Source: Cristatella mucedo (taxonomy: Eukaryota > Bryozoa > Phylactolaemata > Cristatellidae). Taken from it: DNA of 64,000 nucleotides. Positions 44,111-57,284 of this stretch are shown in pieces; position 1 is the first letter of the stretch; each line of letters begins with the position of its first letter. The notes under the pieces were generated by a model that made no database searches, had not been told where the DNA came from, and saw only the letters and a program-made list of their open reading frames with translations. A program made the position numbers and the translations under genes. The DNA lies in contig WPIO01000034.1 of NCBI GenBank assembly GCA_009760855.2, positions 984,501-1,048,500 of the forward strand. Reading direction: 5' to 3'.

Positions 44111-46697
44111 CGCCTGAATTTTTTACTTGCGGAATGTCTGGCGAGAGCGGAATTTATACGGAAGTTCTATTTTGGGTATCAGGCGCCGTTCATCTTTTCA
44201 ACACACCCAGCTTCACAAGAGCGCCCAACTTCCGCGGCGAGACCCGTGGGCGGAGACGAGGGTCCCTCTGTGAGCTCATGCTGTCTCTTGTGGCTTCTGA
44301 ATCGGCATCCGTCTGTAAGCTGCGCTTCTTAGAAAAAAACTTTATTATGGCAAAGAATAAGGAAACCAGAAAAATGGCGGTGCTATCTTCCGGTAGCCCC
44401 GACTTGCGTTTTGCTGTGAGCTTGCAATATGGTCTAGCACATTATCCACACCTTAACGAATTCGCACAGCAATTTCAACGGCTGCTACGATTGCAACGTC
44501 CGAGTACTCAGTCTAAAGCCTCGATCGGCTGAAAAGTTTCCCAAGGATCTCCTCGTCCGAAGACGGACGGGTGACGGGTGCTCGGACCTCTTATTTATTA
44601 ATATTATTATTTATTCTTATTTAACTCATGCTGAAATGTAAACGAAAGCGTTGGCTTCTGAGCGACTTCTCGAGCGTCTCCCGTGTTGCCCGCGCACGAT
44701 TACGGTGTGTTTTAGTACGATGCGGGCCTTCGTTCGGAAGACCGTGACAGCTCCGCAGTCGAGTTCGCCTACTTTCTGCCTGCGAGAGTAACACTGCAGG
44801 AATTTGGGATCGCTTAGATAAATAATAAAGATAACGATATATATAAATAAAAGATAAAGGATAAAGGAGCCGCCGCAACGCAGGGCACCGAACGCGCTCG
44901 GGTCATTCAGACTGCAACAATTCCCATGGCCTCTCTACCGGAAGTTTCCGTGGAAGTTCCGGAAGTTCCCATGGCCTCTCTACCGGATGATTCCTCGAGC
45001 TGTCAACCGTGTTCAGCATCATCTAGAGGTCATGAGGCCAGCCTTTAACGACCGAGCTATAAATCAGGCCTTTCGAAAAACAATACTATTAGTATTGTCT
45101 TTGTAATTTTCAAAGCAAACAGTAAATATATTTTTATTTTAAATGTAAGCAATTCAGTGCACTATTATTGTAACTGTAAACAATAAGATATTATCGTTGT
45201 CATAAATTGTGTTTTGAAGTAAATACAATATATTGATATGCATGTTCAATAAAACTATGGCTGAATGTTGATCGCAAAAAATATTTTTTGTTTAAATCTC
45301 TCACATCAGTGACTCAATATTTTTCCTCGTCCTCGTCAATCGTTTCCCGGTCATATTCTTCTTCCGTTCCTTCGTCGTTTACAGTTACAGCTACCAGTGG
45401 CAAATTCCACAGATCTCCATTTTCTGGAGGCAAACAGAAACTTCTAGCGTGCGCGGTTGTAGACTTTAATATTTCTGAGAATATACCCGCTTGCTACTGT
45501 CTACAATCTTTCTGAGAATATACCTGCTTGTCTACTCGACTCCGTGAGCAGTGGCGTCTTCGACTTTCCTAAGTTCCCAGCTCGGACTTCGATGCGAGAA
45601 GATGTGCAGCAGCTTCGCCGTTGAACTCCACGTGGATCACAGCTGTTAAGGCTGTCTAATCGAGAAATGGGGCAAACGGCAGCCGAAAAATCTGGGCCTC
45701 ACTGCCGACTTCTATTTTCCAGGTAGTGAGTGATCCGTTCGCCGGCCATCCCCCCACCTAATGAAGAGACCTGTAACTATATGCAAGTAGAAATTCCACG
45801 AACGCAAGGAACACAACAATAAAGTGGAATCTTCTCACCAGCCGTGAAGCAAGAGGGCGTATTGCGATGACGGACTTGCAAATGTCACAGTAGTTTCTTT
45901 TCAACTGCCGTGACCAATCGAAAGAAAACATAGTGTTTAGCACACAATCAGTATTTTGCGCAAGCGTCGGTGGCATGCCGTACTCCTCCCGAAGCTGCCA
46001 CGAGCGGGTACCTTGCCGAACGACGACGAGGTCGCTTCCTCCCTCCCTCCCCAGCCCCGCGAAAAACGATTGAAATAAACCGAGCCGACACCGAGCAGCA
46101 CTTTCCGCGGGAGCCAGAAAACTGAAATATTTGCCTCTCCTCTAATTAGTACGAACCATTTGTATTTAACTGGCGTTATTCGGATAAGCAGACCACAAGT
46201 AGTGGCAGGTCGTTTTGAGTGCAGGTGACCTGGACACTCTCGGTAGCTCTTTTGAAGGCTTCAGTAAAAGGCTGAATAATTGAATCGCTGCCCCGCTAGA
46301 GAAATTATGTGTCCGCATCTAACGCAACGCGAGATGACCAAGACGCTAGCGATGCCGCAATTGGGGATACCGCGACCTACACCCGCATTTACGACTCCTT
46401 GCAAAATTTTTGGCGCTCAGAACTTTGAATCGCAACAGTGATTGCTGACGCAACGCAGCGGTCTGGCAAGCCAACTGCAAGACTCACCGGTGCTACCCTG
46501 TGGCGGGCACTGCACAAATACAGACAAAAATGCCGTGACGCACTTCAACAAGCCGCTGCGTTAGGCCACTCATAGCTGTCACAAATATCATTTCTCTGCT
46601 CTAAGAAGAATGAGGTCGCATTAACTAGTTTATTTCCAGTGAGGCTCTGTGATTGAATAAAACGAAAGTGCTGGCCGACTCGCTACTAATGGCTGTA
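44111..46697. other. Non-coding stretch
   Basis: Two overlapping frames at 43922-44532 have no recognised domain. 44923-44996 contains two copies of cccatggcctctctaccgga. 45060-45290 is AT-rich and includes AATAAA at about 45249. No gene is supported. Confidence 0.35.
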
Positions 46698-46825
46698 GGA
46701 CATTCCCCCCCCCCGGACGTTCCCCCAGACATTTCTCCCGGTGGTGGACCCTAGGACTTCCCCCCCGGACATTTCCCCCGGTCAGGACATTTCCCCTATG
46801 TTGATAAATGCATAACTAAGAATAC

Positions 46826-46826
<1 letters not shown>

Positions 46827-46881
<55 letters not shown>
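46827..46881. repeat. (TA)n tract inside element copy 2
   Basis: About 27 TA units between gcataactaagaatacag and cattatcaaatgaag; equivalent to 29107-29194. Confidence 0.95.
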
Positions 46882-46885
<4 letters not shown>

Positions 46886-47284
46886 TATCAAATGAAGTTA
46901 ACGCTCCATTGAAATAGAACCAGCTCAGTATAATTGGAAGGGTGGATGGGTTGGAAGGATAGTTTCGAATAGGGCGAGCAGCGGCGGCAGCAGCAGGTGT
47001 GACTGCAGCGGTGGCGGCGGCGGCTGCGCTGGCAGCCAGCGGCGTCGGCGAGCTATCCAGTTCCGCAGGAGTTCGGTCCCGCTCGACTTCGCCAGGCACG
47101 TGTCGGTACCCGTCAAAGTGGGCGCGCGTTACGGCATGCCACGCGCTTTTGCAAATGTTCGCGAAGAATCAAATGTCTATTGAGTATAACTCAGTCTCAA
47201 GAAATCTCGTTCCGCACCTAATAAGCACTTATTAAAGCTCGGAATACGAGCAAGGGTGGATTTAGGCGGCGGCGGTGCAGTCCG

Positions 47285-47848
47285 CCCTAAACCCTAAATA
47301 CTAAATTATAAACCCTCAACCCTAAACTCTGAACAATGAATCTCAAACCCTAAACCCTGTACACTAAAACCCTAAATAATTGACCCTAAAACCCTAAAAC
47401 TCTAAAAACCTAAAACTCTAAAACCCTTTAACCCTAAAACCCTAAGACCCTAAAACCCTAAACCCCTAGAAAATTAAAACCCTAAAACCCTAAACCATTA
47501 AACCCTAAACCCTAAACCCTAGAAATCTAGCGGTTAAGGTGCTCGCCCCGACCAAGGTCTAACTGAGGTCGTGGGCTCGAGCCCCGAGGCATATGTGAAG
47601 CGCCTGAATAGAGATTAAGTTCTCTTGGGGCGCTATATAAATGAGTTATATTTTATTTTTATTTAAAACCCTAAAACCCTAAACCCTTAAACCCCTAAAC
47701 CCTTGAACCCTTAAACGCTTAAACCCTAAAAATCTCAACCCTAAAAATATAAAACCGTAAACCCTAAATTCTAAACCATAAACCCTAAGCCCCAAACCCT
47801 AAACCCTAAACCCTTAACCCTAGAACCCTAAACCCTTAACCCCAAACC
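47285..47848 (-). repeat. Degenerate CCCTAAA (telomere-like) array in element copy 2
   Basis: About 60 imperfect heptamer/octamer units (ccctaaa, ccctaaaa, cccttaaa), interrupted once by a SINE at 47527-47664. The G-rich strand is minus. Confidence 0.92.
47527..47664 (+). mobile_element. SINE family A, best-preserved copy, inserted in the telomere-like array
   Basis: Head ctagcggttaaggtgctcgc ... cccgaccaaggtctaactg; B-box gtgggctcgagccccgaggc; tail gaagcgcctgaatagagatt, aagttctcttggggcgctat, ending ttatattttatttttattt. Array units resume directly on both sides, so it is a post-array insertion. Confidence 0.88.
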
Positions 47849-47919
47849 GTATTCCCGGGAAATATCCTAACCAAGGGGGCAAATGTCCGGGGTGGGGAAC
47901 TTCCAAGGGGGAAATGTCC

Positions 47920-50118
47920 GTACCTTCTAAGATGAACGCACAAGTCAGTCATCGTAAGGAGGTCGTCATACATCGGAAGCCGTGGTGAGTCTGTTGAGGC
48001 ATTAGCTCTAAAACTAGACTTGAACTTCTTGCTAGGTTGATTATATTAGTTGGAAGCAAGTTGGAATGCAAACGAGATGGAATGTAAGAGTTTAGATCTG
48101 TCACTACTTAACTAAAATTATTTCTGTCACTACTAGTTTTAGTGCCTTCGTTAGGAACTATTTGTGGGCAGACTGGGCGAAGTGGCTTAAGATCTCCTGG
48201 CTAGTCCTGTATTCTTAATGAGTGGCCTCAGAGCAACCTTTTTAAAAGAAACAAATACCTCAGGGTAGTGACATACCAATTAAATTCGCTCTGCACGTAA
48301 AAATAAGATTTCTGGATCGCACAGGAATACTGGTGGGCATGTATTGGGTGTACAGGGATAGTAGTCTTTTTCAACTGAAGATGAACCTCCTAATGAGGTT
48401 CTAGTTGCTGGCTTGAATGCGGACATTTAATTGCTGCGAATGGCTTCAAACGAACGCATATTTACAGACTTGCAAAGAGCGCCTTGACTTGACGATACCG
48501 TGTCGAATTCAAAGGTTTAGTCAAAGCGTCAGCACGATTGATAACTCGTGTCATTCAGATTTATGTATATTAGCTGACAATTTGTTCGCCTTTGCCACCT
48601 TTTTCGCGTCCATGGGCTCATCCTGCGGGTCGTGTACAGTGTACAGGGGACTTGTTTCACAGCACCAACTTTCAACTCTTTACGACGACTCTTCCGTGCC
48701 GATTTTGGCGCTTCATTTTTAGTGTTTTTCTGTTAAACGTTTTTGCACTTGTATTACTTGCACTTCCTCAATTGTCATCTCAACTTATCTTTGCTTGCAC
48801 TTTTTCTTGTTGCTGGCTATCGGCCGTACACTTCGCGCCTTTTAGGTTTAAAGAGCGGCAAGGAAAGATCTCCATATTAGCAAGCACTTACTAACCAGGC
48901 TTTGTAAAGACACAGGCTGACATATGTATGTATGTATATGTATAAATTTCTGAATTTGTCTGCTGCGAGTGTCACGGGATGAAAGAGCTTGTAGGATTTC
49001 CCAATTGAATCACACCAATGATCGTCAAATCTCCGCCGCACCACTAGTTGCATTCGCGTAAGCGTTGTTTCTAATTACAGTCCTTTCATGCAAACACTCG
49101 GCGATACACGATAAGAATTAAAGAGTAACGGTTATGATAATAATGACAACATTAGGACGTTCACTAAGCTCCGCCGCCGCTTCGCTAAGCTCCGCTAAGC
49201 CGTGGACCGCGGCGCAAGACTGGCGCTCTGTGCTCGTATCCAAAATGACAGCATGCAGCATGTCAACTTGATGACAAAACAACAAACAAACTGAATGACA
49301 AACAAACTGACTGTGTGACCGCGTCAACTTCGCAGCCGAGTCACCGTGCGTTCAGCTGTGCAGCCTTGACGGAAACTCCGTTACGGCTTGGTAAAGATGC
49401 CACGGCCAAAGCTGGTCCGCGGATGTGCGATCTCGCCGCGTCTGGACTCGCTCGGCTCGCCGCTCGCACACGTCTTCCGGTTGCGGTTGCAGCGCAGTGC
49501 TTGCATCCGGCTCGTAGCTCAATGGCGTCTGCCAGTGCGAGCGTCGCAACTGCCGCAGTGCACCGCATCTCGATGACCCGAAATCGCTTCCGTGGCCCAG
49601 AAGGTGTCGGTGAATCGCCCGCATCCGGTACAGCCACGAACTTCTAGGGACTTTTAGCCTCATGCTCTATGCCTACCTGGCCTAAAGTATTTCGTAGACG
49701 ACAGGCTACGCATCGTACTAAGCGCCCCTACCAACGTAAACCGCTGCGGTTTACGTTGCGCTGCTTTTAGCTGCGCAACGTAAATCGACCGCTGCGAATC
49801 TTGTTGAGGACCTTGAGCCTTGAGCTACTACATTTTAAAGTCCGGAACTAACTGGAAACAACTTATTTCGTTCCCTGAGAATCGCTCTTTGCGTGCTCGC
49901 GCTCGCTGAAATAGTTTATGTTATAAACAGCCAAGAGACACGAGCTGAACTTTCACCTCAGGCTAGATTCATAGTGAGAGTTGCAATTATTGTATGCGGC
50001 TACGTGAATGTTCAATTGTTATAACTATTAATAGTCTGTGGGAACTATAGTCGTGGGGTGACAGCAAGGACTTTTACTCACGCCGTGACTGTTAGCAGCA
50101 AGAATAAGCACTTTGGCG
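47920..50118. other. Non-coding stretch
   Basis: No gene is supported. A frame of 110 codons at 49315-49647 is Ala/Arg-rich without motifs. Contains the inverted repeat at 49732-49758. Confidence 0.35.
49732..49758. repeat. Perfect inverted repeat, 13-bp arms, 1-nt loop
   Basis: caacgtaaaccgc, t, then gcggtttacgttg. A third related copy (gcgcaacgtaaat) follows at about 49773-49785, so alternative pairings (acgttgcg/cgcaacgt) are possible. Confidence 0.95.
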
Positions 50119-50944
<826 letters not shown>

Positions 50945-53900
50945 ACGAACCTATGGTCAATAGCAGTTGGCTGCGTGTAACTACTGTGTACCCATCTGAT
51001 TGTGCTTTGTGTGCGTTCTGCGCATGAACCAGCTTTAGCAGATTTAGAGCGAGGCTTGTTATCTTTCCTCCTCTAGCAGGCGTGTCCTAGAATGGCAAGG
51101 ACGAATTAATGACGTTCGCACGTTCGGCGTGGGCTCGATTCAGACGCTTCATTCAGTAGCCATAGCGCTCGCAGCACTCCATTAGCTATACAAACCTACT
51201 TTCACTTTTCAAGTCTTCTGTGTGAATCATAATTTTCGCAACATTTCCGCAATCACTGCGTCATAACGCATAATTATAATTTTGTTTGCTTACGCTAGCA
51301 AACATTTGCGTAAGAGTATAACTCAGTAGGCCAGAAGGAACCTGCAGGAAATGCTAACATCTACATAAATTCTCCTTAAAAAAAAGAAGCGAAAATATGC
51401 GCAGTTGTCTTCTTCGTGTGATTTTTGCACAGTAAAAATCAGCAATAAATAATAAAACTCCAGAGAAATCAGCAATCTCCAGCACGATGCACAGGAAAAT
51501 TTTAATTGCATTTATGAATAATTGTAACCAGCGCATCGTCACGGAATAGAAAAGCACGTAGAATACAAATTATAATTAAATTTGAGAACTATACCTCATC
51601 GCAATCGAATCTCTAATTTATCCTCGTATCGTAGAGCGTCCGTTGTCTTTCAAGATGCAATTGAACGCAGAAAGCACGCAACTAACGTCATCTCCGTATT
51701 GAAATGAGCGGACGAAATACGAATCGGCAGCTGCCGCTCTTTTCTCTAGCTCTGCTCTCTCCGCCGACCTCTTAATGTGAACTCGCGGGCCCGGAAGAAG
51801 TTTGAGAGCATGAGCTTTAGCCGTTCTGCACTTAGCGCCGACCCAAGGCCTTACAGTGGATCTGCTGTATTCACTTTTTATGTTCTGTAGGCAGCTCGGA
51901 CTGCGGTCATAGCTTTGAGAATGCTGGCGGCCCTAAAATACGATAAAAACCGAGCGAGCTTGACGTAGCCTCGCAACTTTTCTGACAGCTTAATGAATGC
52001 ATTACGAATCAAGAAGAGCAGTACAGAGAATTAAGATTATCGCGAGCAAGATTCTCAAGCTCCTATTTATTCCGTGCTGTTCCTGCCCTTTCACCCAAAC
52101 CTCAGCAATGGCATCCAAAATAAATTTCCGACAACGTCAGAGAGCCGACGATTCGAGGTGCGTGCTTGGGGCACTGACAACTCCATCTTTGGCAAAGCGT
52201 CGTAGTACTTATGAGTCTTTTAAGCTAGTAAAGGAGCTTTAGCCGTCAATGCACTAAACCCAGCTCTCAGAATAGTGTTCCAATGTATCCAGGACTTGGC
52301 CTCACTCGCACACCTAAACTCCAAATAAATCGCGTAACCCCGAGGTTGTCGCTATTGGTCAACAACGGCACAGCCGGTACTCAAGACAGCAGCCTGCGTT
52401 TTCGAAAAGGAAGTTGCAAGCAGTTTCGGCTTAAGCTTTTCGCCTTACACTAAAAACGGAGCCGCAGATCCGTGGCTTATTCGGTAGCCGTAGTACCGGA
52501 TGTTAATTAAACAGCCGTCTGCCCTCCTTCGTTAATATGTGCCAGTAGCGTTTATACGGGTTCAACGTTCAAGCAAGCCAGTTTCATCTAGCACACGTAA
52601 AATCTGCGCAGCGTGCAAAAGACCCGCAAAGAGTCAGGGTTTCCGCAAATACCATCCCGCCAGGCTGCGGCAAAACTTGGAACGGTAACTCAGTGGCACA
52701 CATGCTTGCGTTGCTCGGGCGTGTTCATTTGATTAGCAGGTACTCTTCCGTTATGGCATAATTAAAATGCCTAGAAGAGACGCGGTTCCTTTAGGGCCTT
52801 TACACATGTAAAACCGCTGTAAAATATCGCTATTGCTATCTTTAGTGAAATGATCTTTCGTCTTTGTGACTTGAATCGACTCATATCACTCAGCAGATGA
52901 AAGGTTTACAGCCCTCCAGTTGATATTAGCCACCAGCTCGGGCTTGCAAAAGCGTTTTACGGTGCTTTTGTGCGTACATTTTGAGTCGCAATTGATCCTG
53001 TATCACAAATAGTCGGTAACCCATTGTGGACAGCATACGTCTCAAAATGCGACTGCTTGACAAGAAACCGTTAAGCGCTGAGTTTACGGTCATTCGTGGA
53101 TGCTCCAAGAAACTGTCTGCCTATTTATACTACGCTGGAGCTACCATAGTGCGCTATTAAAAGCTGCCAAGACGCCGAAACTTCGGGGTGCTAAATTGGC
53201 TAGATTATAACTATGTAAACTACACCAAGCACGCGCCGGTACACAGACGACGAAAGGCAGACACCTGGAGGGGTGGGGGCTTAAGCACTGGCGTATTCCT
53301 TCAACGATCGTGGCGTTACACCGCACGGCCATTCACCGCTCCATCCTGTTTCCCACCATCTCCTCCTCTTCAGGCAGCGACTCACACTTGTAAAAACACC
53401 AACTCATTCAACCGTATACCAAAATAATCCATAAACCAGTTAAACAATAAATCCACAAAAACCATAAACCGCAACTTATATTAATTGTATTCACAGGCTC
53501 ATGTACTATAAAGGCTTTAAATCGACCGTGCTATTATCCAGGGCCCGGTCGCATACAAATCGAAGCTGCGTAGTGGCTGTCGGTTGTGCTTCCGGCGTTA
53601 ACACTAGCATGCTGGGCTGATTTGAGCTCCAGGCGACGGAGACGTCGCTATGTGTAATACCCTTCGTTGGACGCCGGTAAACTTACGTTGCTTTTAAAAA
53701 GGCTTGTCTACTTTATGAATATGGACTTTGTGTGTTAAGGTAGAGAACGCTCGTCTGTCGCTGCCGTGTAGAGCTACGTGCCGGCATACGTGCGTGGATG
53801 ATTATGATTGCAGCGCCTACCACTCGCTCGTTGTTATTCCAATATTCAGGCGTCGTCATTATTCGCCGAGTGTCGGCTGAGACGGACGCCTCCGTGACGA

Positions 53901-54171
53901 GTTCTACTTTTGCGGCTCGTTTCAGTGGAAACGTTGAAGCCACACGCCAGTTTGCAATGGTGCCACTACATTTGTACACCGCGGATCATGCCTGGCATTT
54001 TTGCATACCAGTTTTTGCTTGGTGAGTCAGGCCTTTTGGTAATGCTGCGATGTGATCCTGAAGTTTGCGGCATATATAGTGCCCACGGTTTGGCACTCCA
54101 GCCAGAAAATACCCTGGCCACGACCGAGCTGTCATAGTTCGTGGATTTACTCGGAATTTTGAATGTAATTC
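50945..54171. other. Non-coding stretch
   Basis: AT-leaning unique sequence without a supported gene. A possible LINE-tail echo is at about 52765-52805 (aaatgcctagaagagacgcg then gttcctttagggcc). 53709-54137 has short unrecognised frames on both strands. Confidence 0.35.
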
Positions 54172-54300
54172 ATCGCTATAGCGCCCCAAAAGAACTTGAT
54201 ATCCATTCAGGCGCTTCACATGTGACTCAAGGCTTGAGTCCGCGACCTCAGCGAGACCTCGGTCGGGGCGAGCACCTTAACCGCTTGACCGATCCAGCAC
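54172..54300 (-). mobile_element. SINE family A, reverse copy
   Basis: ctatagcgccccaaaagaac, ttgatatccattcaggcgct, then cttgagtccgcgacctcagc and ggtcggggcgagcaccttaa, ccgcttgaccgatcca. A near-intact head on the minus strand. Confidence 0.85.
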
Positions 54301-55280
54301 GGTGAATAGAATGTCGGCGCTTGCGAGCTGTGGCCTCTCGCCTATCGCGTACCCGGAAGGCGATGCCAAGGCGAGCCGTCGCAAGTGCTAGCTGAGAATT
54401 CGCGATCGTATTTGTGAATCTTCGCAGCCCGCTCATCGAAACGCTGTCAGCAAAATCGGCTTGGCGCCGCTGCACCGCCGCCGCCGCCGCGAGTGGGTTG
54501 AGTGGCGGCACCGCGCGTGGTTGGCATTGGCTGTCTGGCGGCTGCTCCTTAGCGAGGGGTGAGGCGTTTTGACCGCTGCTTCGACCAAGCCTTTCCTGTT
54601 TCAAAGAGCTGAGCACTCTAGCTGCAGAGGCGGAGAAAGCTGCTGCCGCCACTCGGAGAGGCGGCAGGTGACTAGCTGTTGGCGCACACAGCGAGCTGAC
54701 TTATCACTCTCTGCTAGCCGCCGTCTTGATGTCTACGTTTCCGTGAATAGAGCCGGAGCTTTTTAAAACGAGAGACGGCGCATGGAGACGAGAGCATCGC
54801 CGGTGAACCGCTCGGACATTTTGAAGCGCACGCACGTGACTCGGCTCGGAGCAGTGCCTGGCTCAGCGTCCGAAGCACTTTCTTGGTGACTGGTGCAACA
54901 ATCGAATCATCCGCGAAAGATGTACGACGGAAGTTAGATTCGATTACACAATCCGAGGGGGAGCTTGAGTGCGGGGTGGGGTGGGGAATCGCCTGGAAGT
55001 GCAGTGGGTGAAAAGGCGCGATTGATTGTGATATGAGAGCCCCGACGGTTTCAGAGAGGGGTTCGGCGACTCATGAGAGACCAGGACAGCTCCATGATCC
55101 CTAGGAAACGATCGAGGAGGGAGGGAGAGCGGGTCCATTGCAAACCTTCTTGCCAATAAGCGACCTTTCGGAGAGGAAGATCAATTAAGTGCCGCTAACA
55201 CTCATTGTTCCTAGCTATATTCAAAACGTTCGCACTTAATTTTGTTACAAACGAGGTTTAGCCACTTCAGAAGTTCGTCA

Positions 55281-55321
<41 letters not shown>

Positions 55322-55771
55322 ACACACACACACACTAGAACACACACGCCCAGCTGAACGCAGTAGTAGTAGTCGTGGAGGACAGTAGACAGATGAGTAT
55401 GAGCGTCAAAGTGCAAATAAAAACACCTGTAGCTGCTAGCCTGCATCCTTGATGCAAAGCTATAAAATTTCTTGAGCGAGAGGACCACACGTGTCCACAG
55501 ACGTGAATGAAGTAAAACTCTCATAATTTCTGATTACCCTTTTACACAATTCTTAGCACCTTTTCTGACAAAGCGGGCTCCAAAGAAGTTGATATAAGTC
55601 AGCAAAAGCTAATATCTTATAGTGAGGGCCACAATCTTGCTGATTTAGCACGTCAGTGTTTCCCAAGGGGAAGTAGAAGTCCTCCTAGAAATTGAGTCTG
55701 GGCTAGTTATTTTAACAGCCGACCGTCCGCTCACAAGCAGCTCACCTCATGTAATGTCAGATTTAAGTTCA
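54301..55771. other. No gene recognised; (CA)n microsatellite
   Basis: 54.30-54.95 kb is GC-rich with unrecognised frames. (CA)n at 55281-55336. Confidence 0.4.
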
Positions 55772-57180
55772 AGCACAATAATAACGATACTAAAAATAAG
55801 CTTGTATATCGCCCTCAGAAAACTTAATATCTCTCTAGGCACCTTTAAATGTGCTGTTAAGGAAGTGCAAGTAAGTCTCGATATATTTAGGAGTGCATGA
55901 GCAGTGTCAGCACGCACAAGCACAGAAAAGATAATGCACAAGGACACTGCAAATGCTGAGAGGAAAAATGTGCCTTCTTAGAATCGATTCGTTTAATAGC
56001 TTTGTTTAAATGAGGTCAAGTCTTCGGATGTCGTGAGTGAGTTCCAAGCTTAGAGAGCATGCTAACTGAAACTACGGTCTCCAAATGTTGTGAGCTTGGC
56101 TCGAGGCAGAGCTAAAAGACCGAGTCAGAAGAATGGGTAGGATGATTGGGGATTATTGATGTATGTAGGATGATTGGTAGTGTGGATAATTAGGCTGCAG
56201 CCAGAGATGAAGGAACCTAAATGTGAGTGACAAAACAATAAGTCGATACACTGCTTGATGGGTTGTCGATGCAGGTCGGTGAAAAGTGGCGTACAGTGAC
56301 AATTGGGACGCTCACGAAAAACAGGCCCAGCTGCTGACACTTGCACCGACTGTGAGTGCCATAGTGCACAGGCCAGACGACCTGCTAATGGTGAGTTATA
56401 GAAGTCGAAAAGTGATAACGCAAATGCCGCGATGACCGTTGTTGCCGTGTGAGCCCTACATAAGCATGCCCGAATTTTTCAGTGTTAATCAATTGAAAGT
56501 AGGCAGACTTGACGGTGGAAAGTCGCATTGGAATAGGACACCCACATTTCTAGTGAATTCGACAGGAGAAGTGCTGGTGAAGTCCATTCGAATGATAAGT
56601 TTTTGAATTTTAGCGTCAAACCATGCTTTCCCGTAGCCATTGAGGCATTTATATCGCTAATTAATTTCTGAAAGTTAGTTGTCGCGGAAGGACAAATGTC
56701 ATCAATCCATGCAGCGAGGGAGTAATGAGTTCGATTTTCTGCTGGAAAACTAGATGAGACCAGAGCGCAGGTACAGATGTGCATCATCGGCATAGAAAGG
56801 AAAGCCGCGATACTCTTGGAGAGAATACGGGCAATAGGCAGGGTACAAATTGTATGCCAGCCGTATGCCAGTCGATGAACAGGCAGTCGTGATATTACGC
56901 ATAATTTCTCAAACTTTATGTAAACCTAGCTCGTCTAATTTCTTTGTTAAACCAATGGCCATCTGGGTGAAGGAGTACAGTGTGAGTAGTCAGATCGGTG
57001 AGCTCGTCAAGAACCTCGGCTAGCTTCGCGTCGTTACGTTTCAACATAGAGGACAAGTCGGAAGACAGATTAAGCAGCAGGGCCTTAAGAGATATTTTTG
57101 TATGGACAGCATCAAAATCGAGTGCCTTCAGGTTTCGCGATTCGCTCGATGATTTCTGACACCAAGGAGAGCACAAACTG
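55772..57180 (-). mobile_element. LINE fragment, minus strand, 3' half of ORF2 plus linker
   Basis: The tail is at 55772-55850 (cgccctcagaaaacttaata, tctctctaggcacctttaaa). ORF2 C-terminus at 56000-56340 is degraded. 56916-57176 carries the linker before the reverse transcriptase (LTTHTVLLHPDGHWFNKEIR resembles the 'TVRP..PWYN.EI' stretch of such elements). Stops and deletions throughout; much of the reverse transcriptase is missing or unrecognisable. Confidence 0.7.
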
Positions 57181-57284
57181 CCGACTGAATGGCATTCAAA
57201 CCGTCAGGGTCATAGGTCAGACAGGGCAAGGGCCACGAAGGTCATTGGTAAGGCGCCCATATTTGTGGCAAAAATAGGACATCA

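Larger units (their letters stand above)
46698..47919 (-). mobile_element. Telomere-like-array element, copy 2 (full length, inverted, with SINE inserted)
   Basis: Reverse orientation of 28498-29323. From the left: ggacattccccc and further C-rich units, ggtggaccctagga (shared with copy 1), gcataactaagaata, (TA)n at 46827-46881, the AT segment, a GC-rich core with ggcggcggcggctgcg, tttgacgggtacc-type sequence (as its complement), ggaatacgagc, the CCCTAAA array (47285-47848), and finally G-rich units ending ggggaaatgtcc. Outside it, gta occurs at both borders, a possible 3-bp target duplication. A short frame at 46782-47099 is not convincing. Confidence 0.72.

Noticed and set aside
47285..47848. 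A true chromosome end or plant origin suggested by TTTAGGG repeats
   Set aside because: The arrays are degenerate, internal, occur in both orientations and share flanking cores. The SoxB1 gene marks the DNA as animal.
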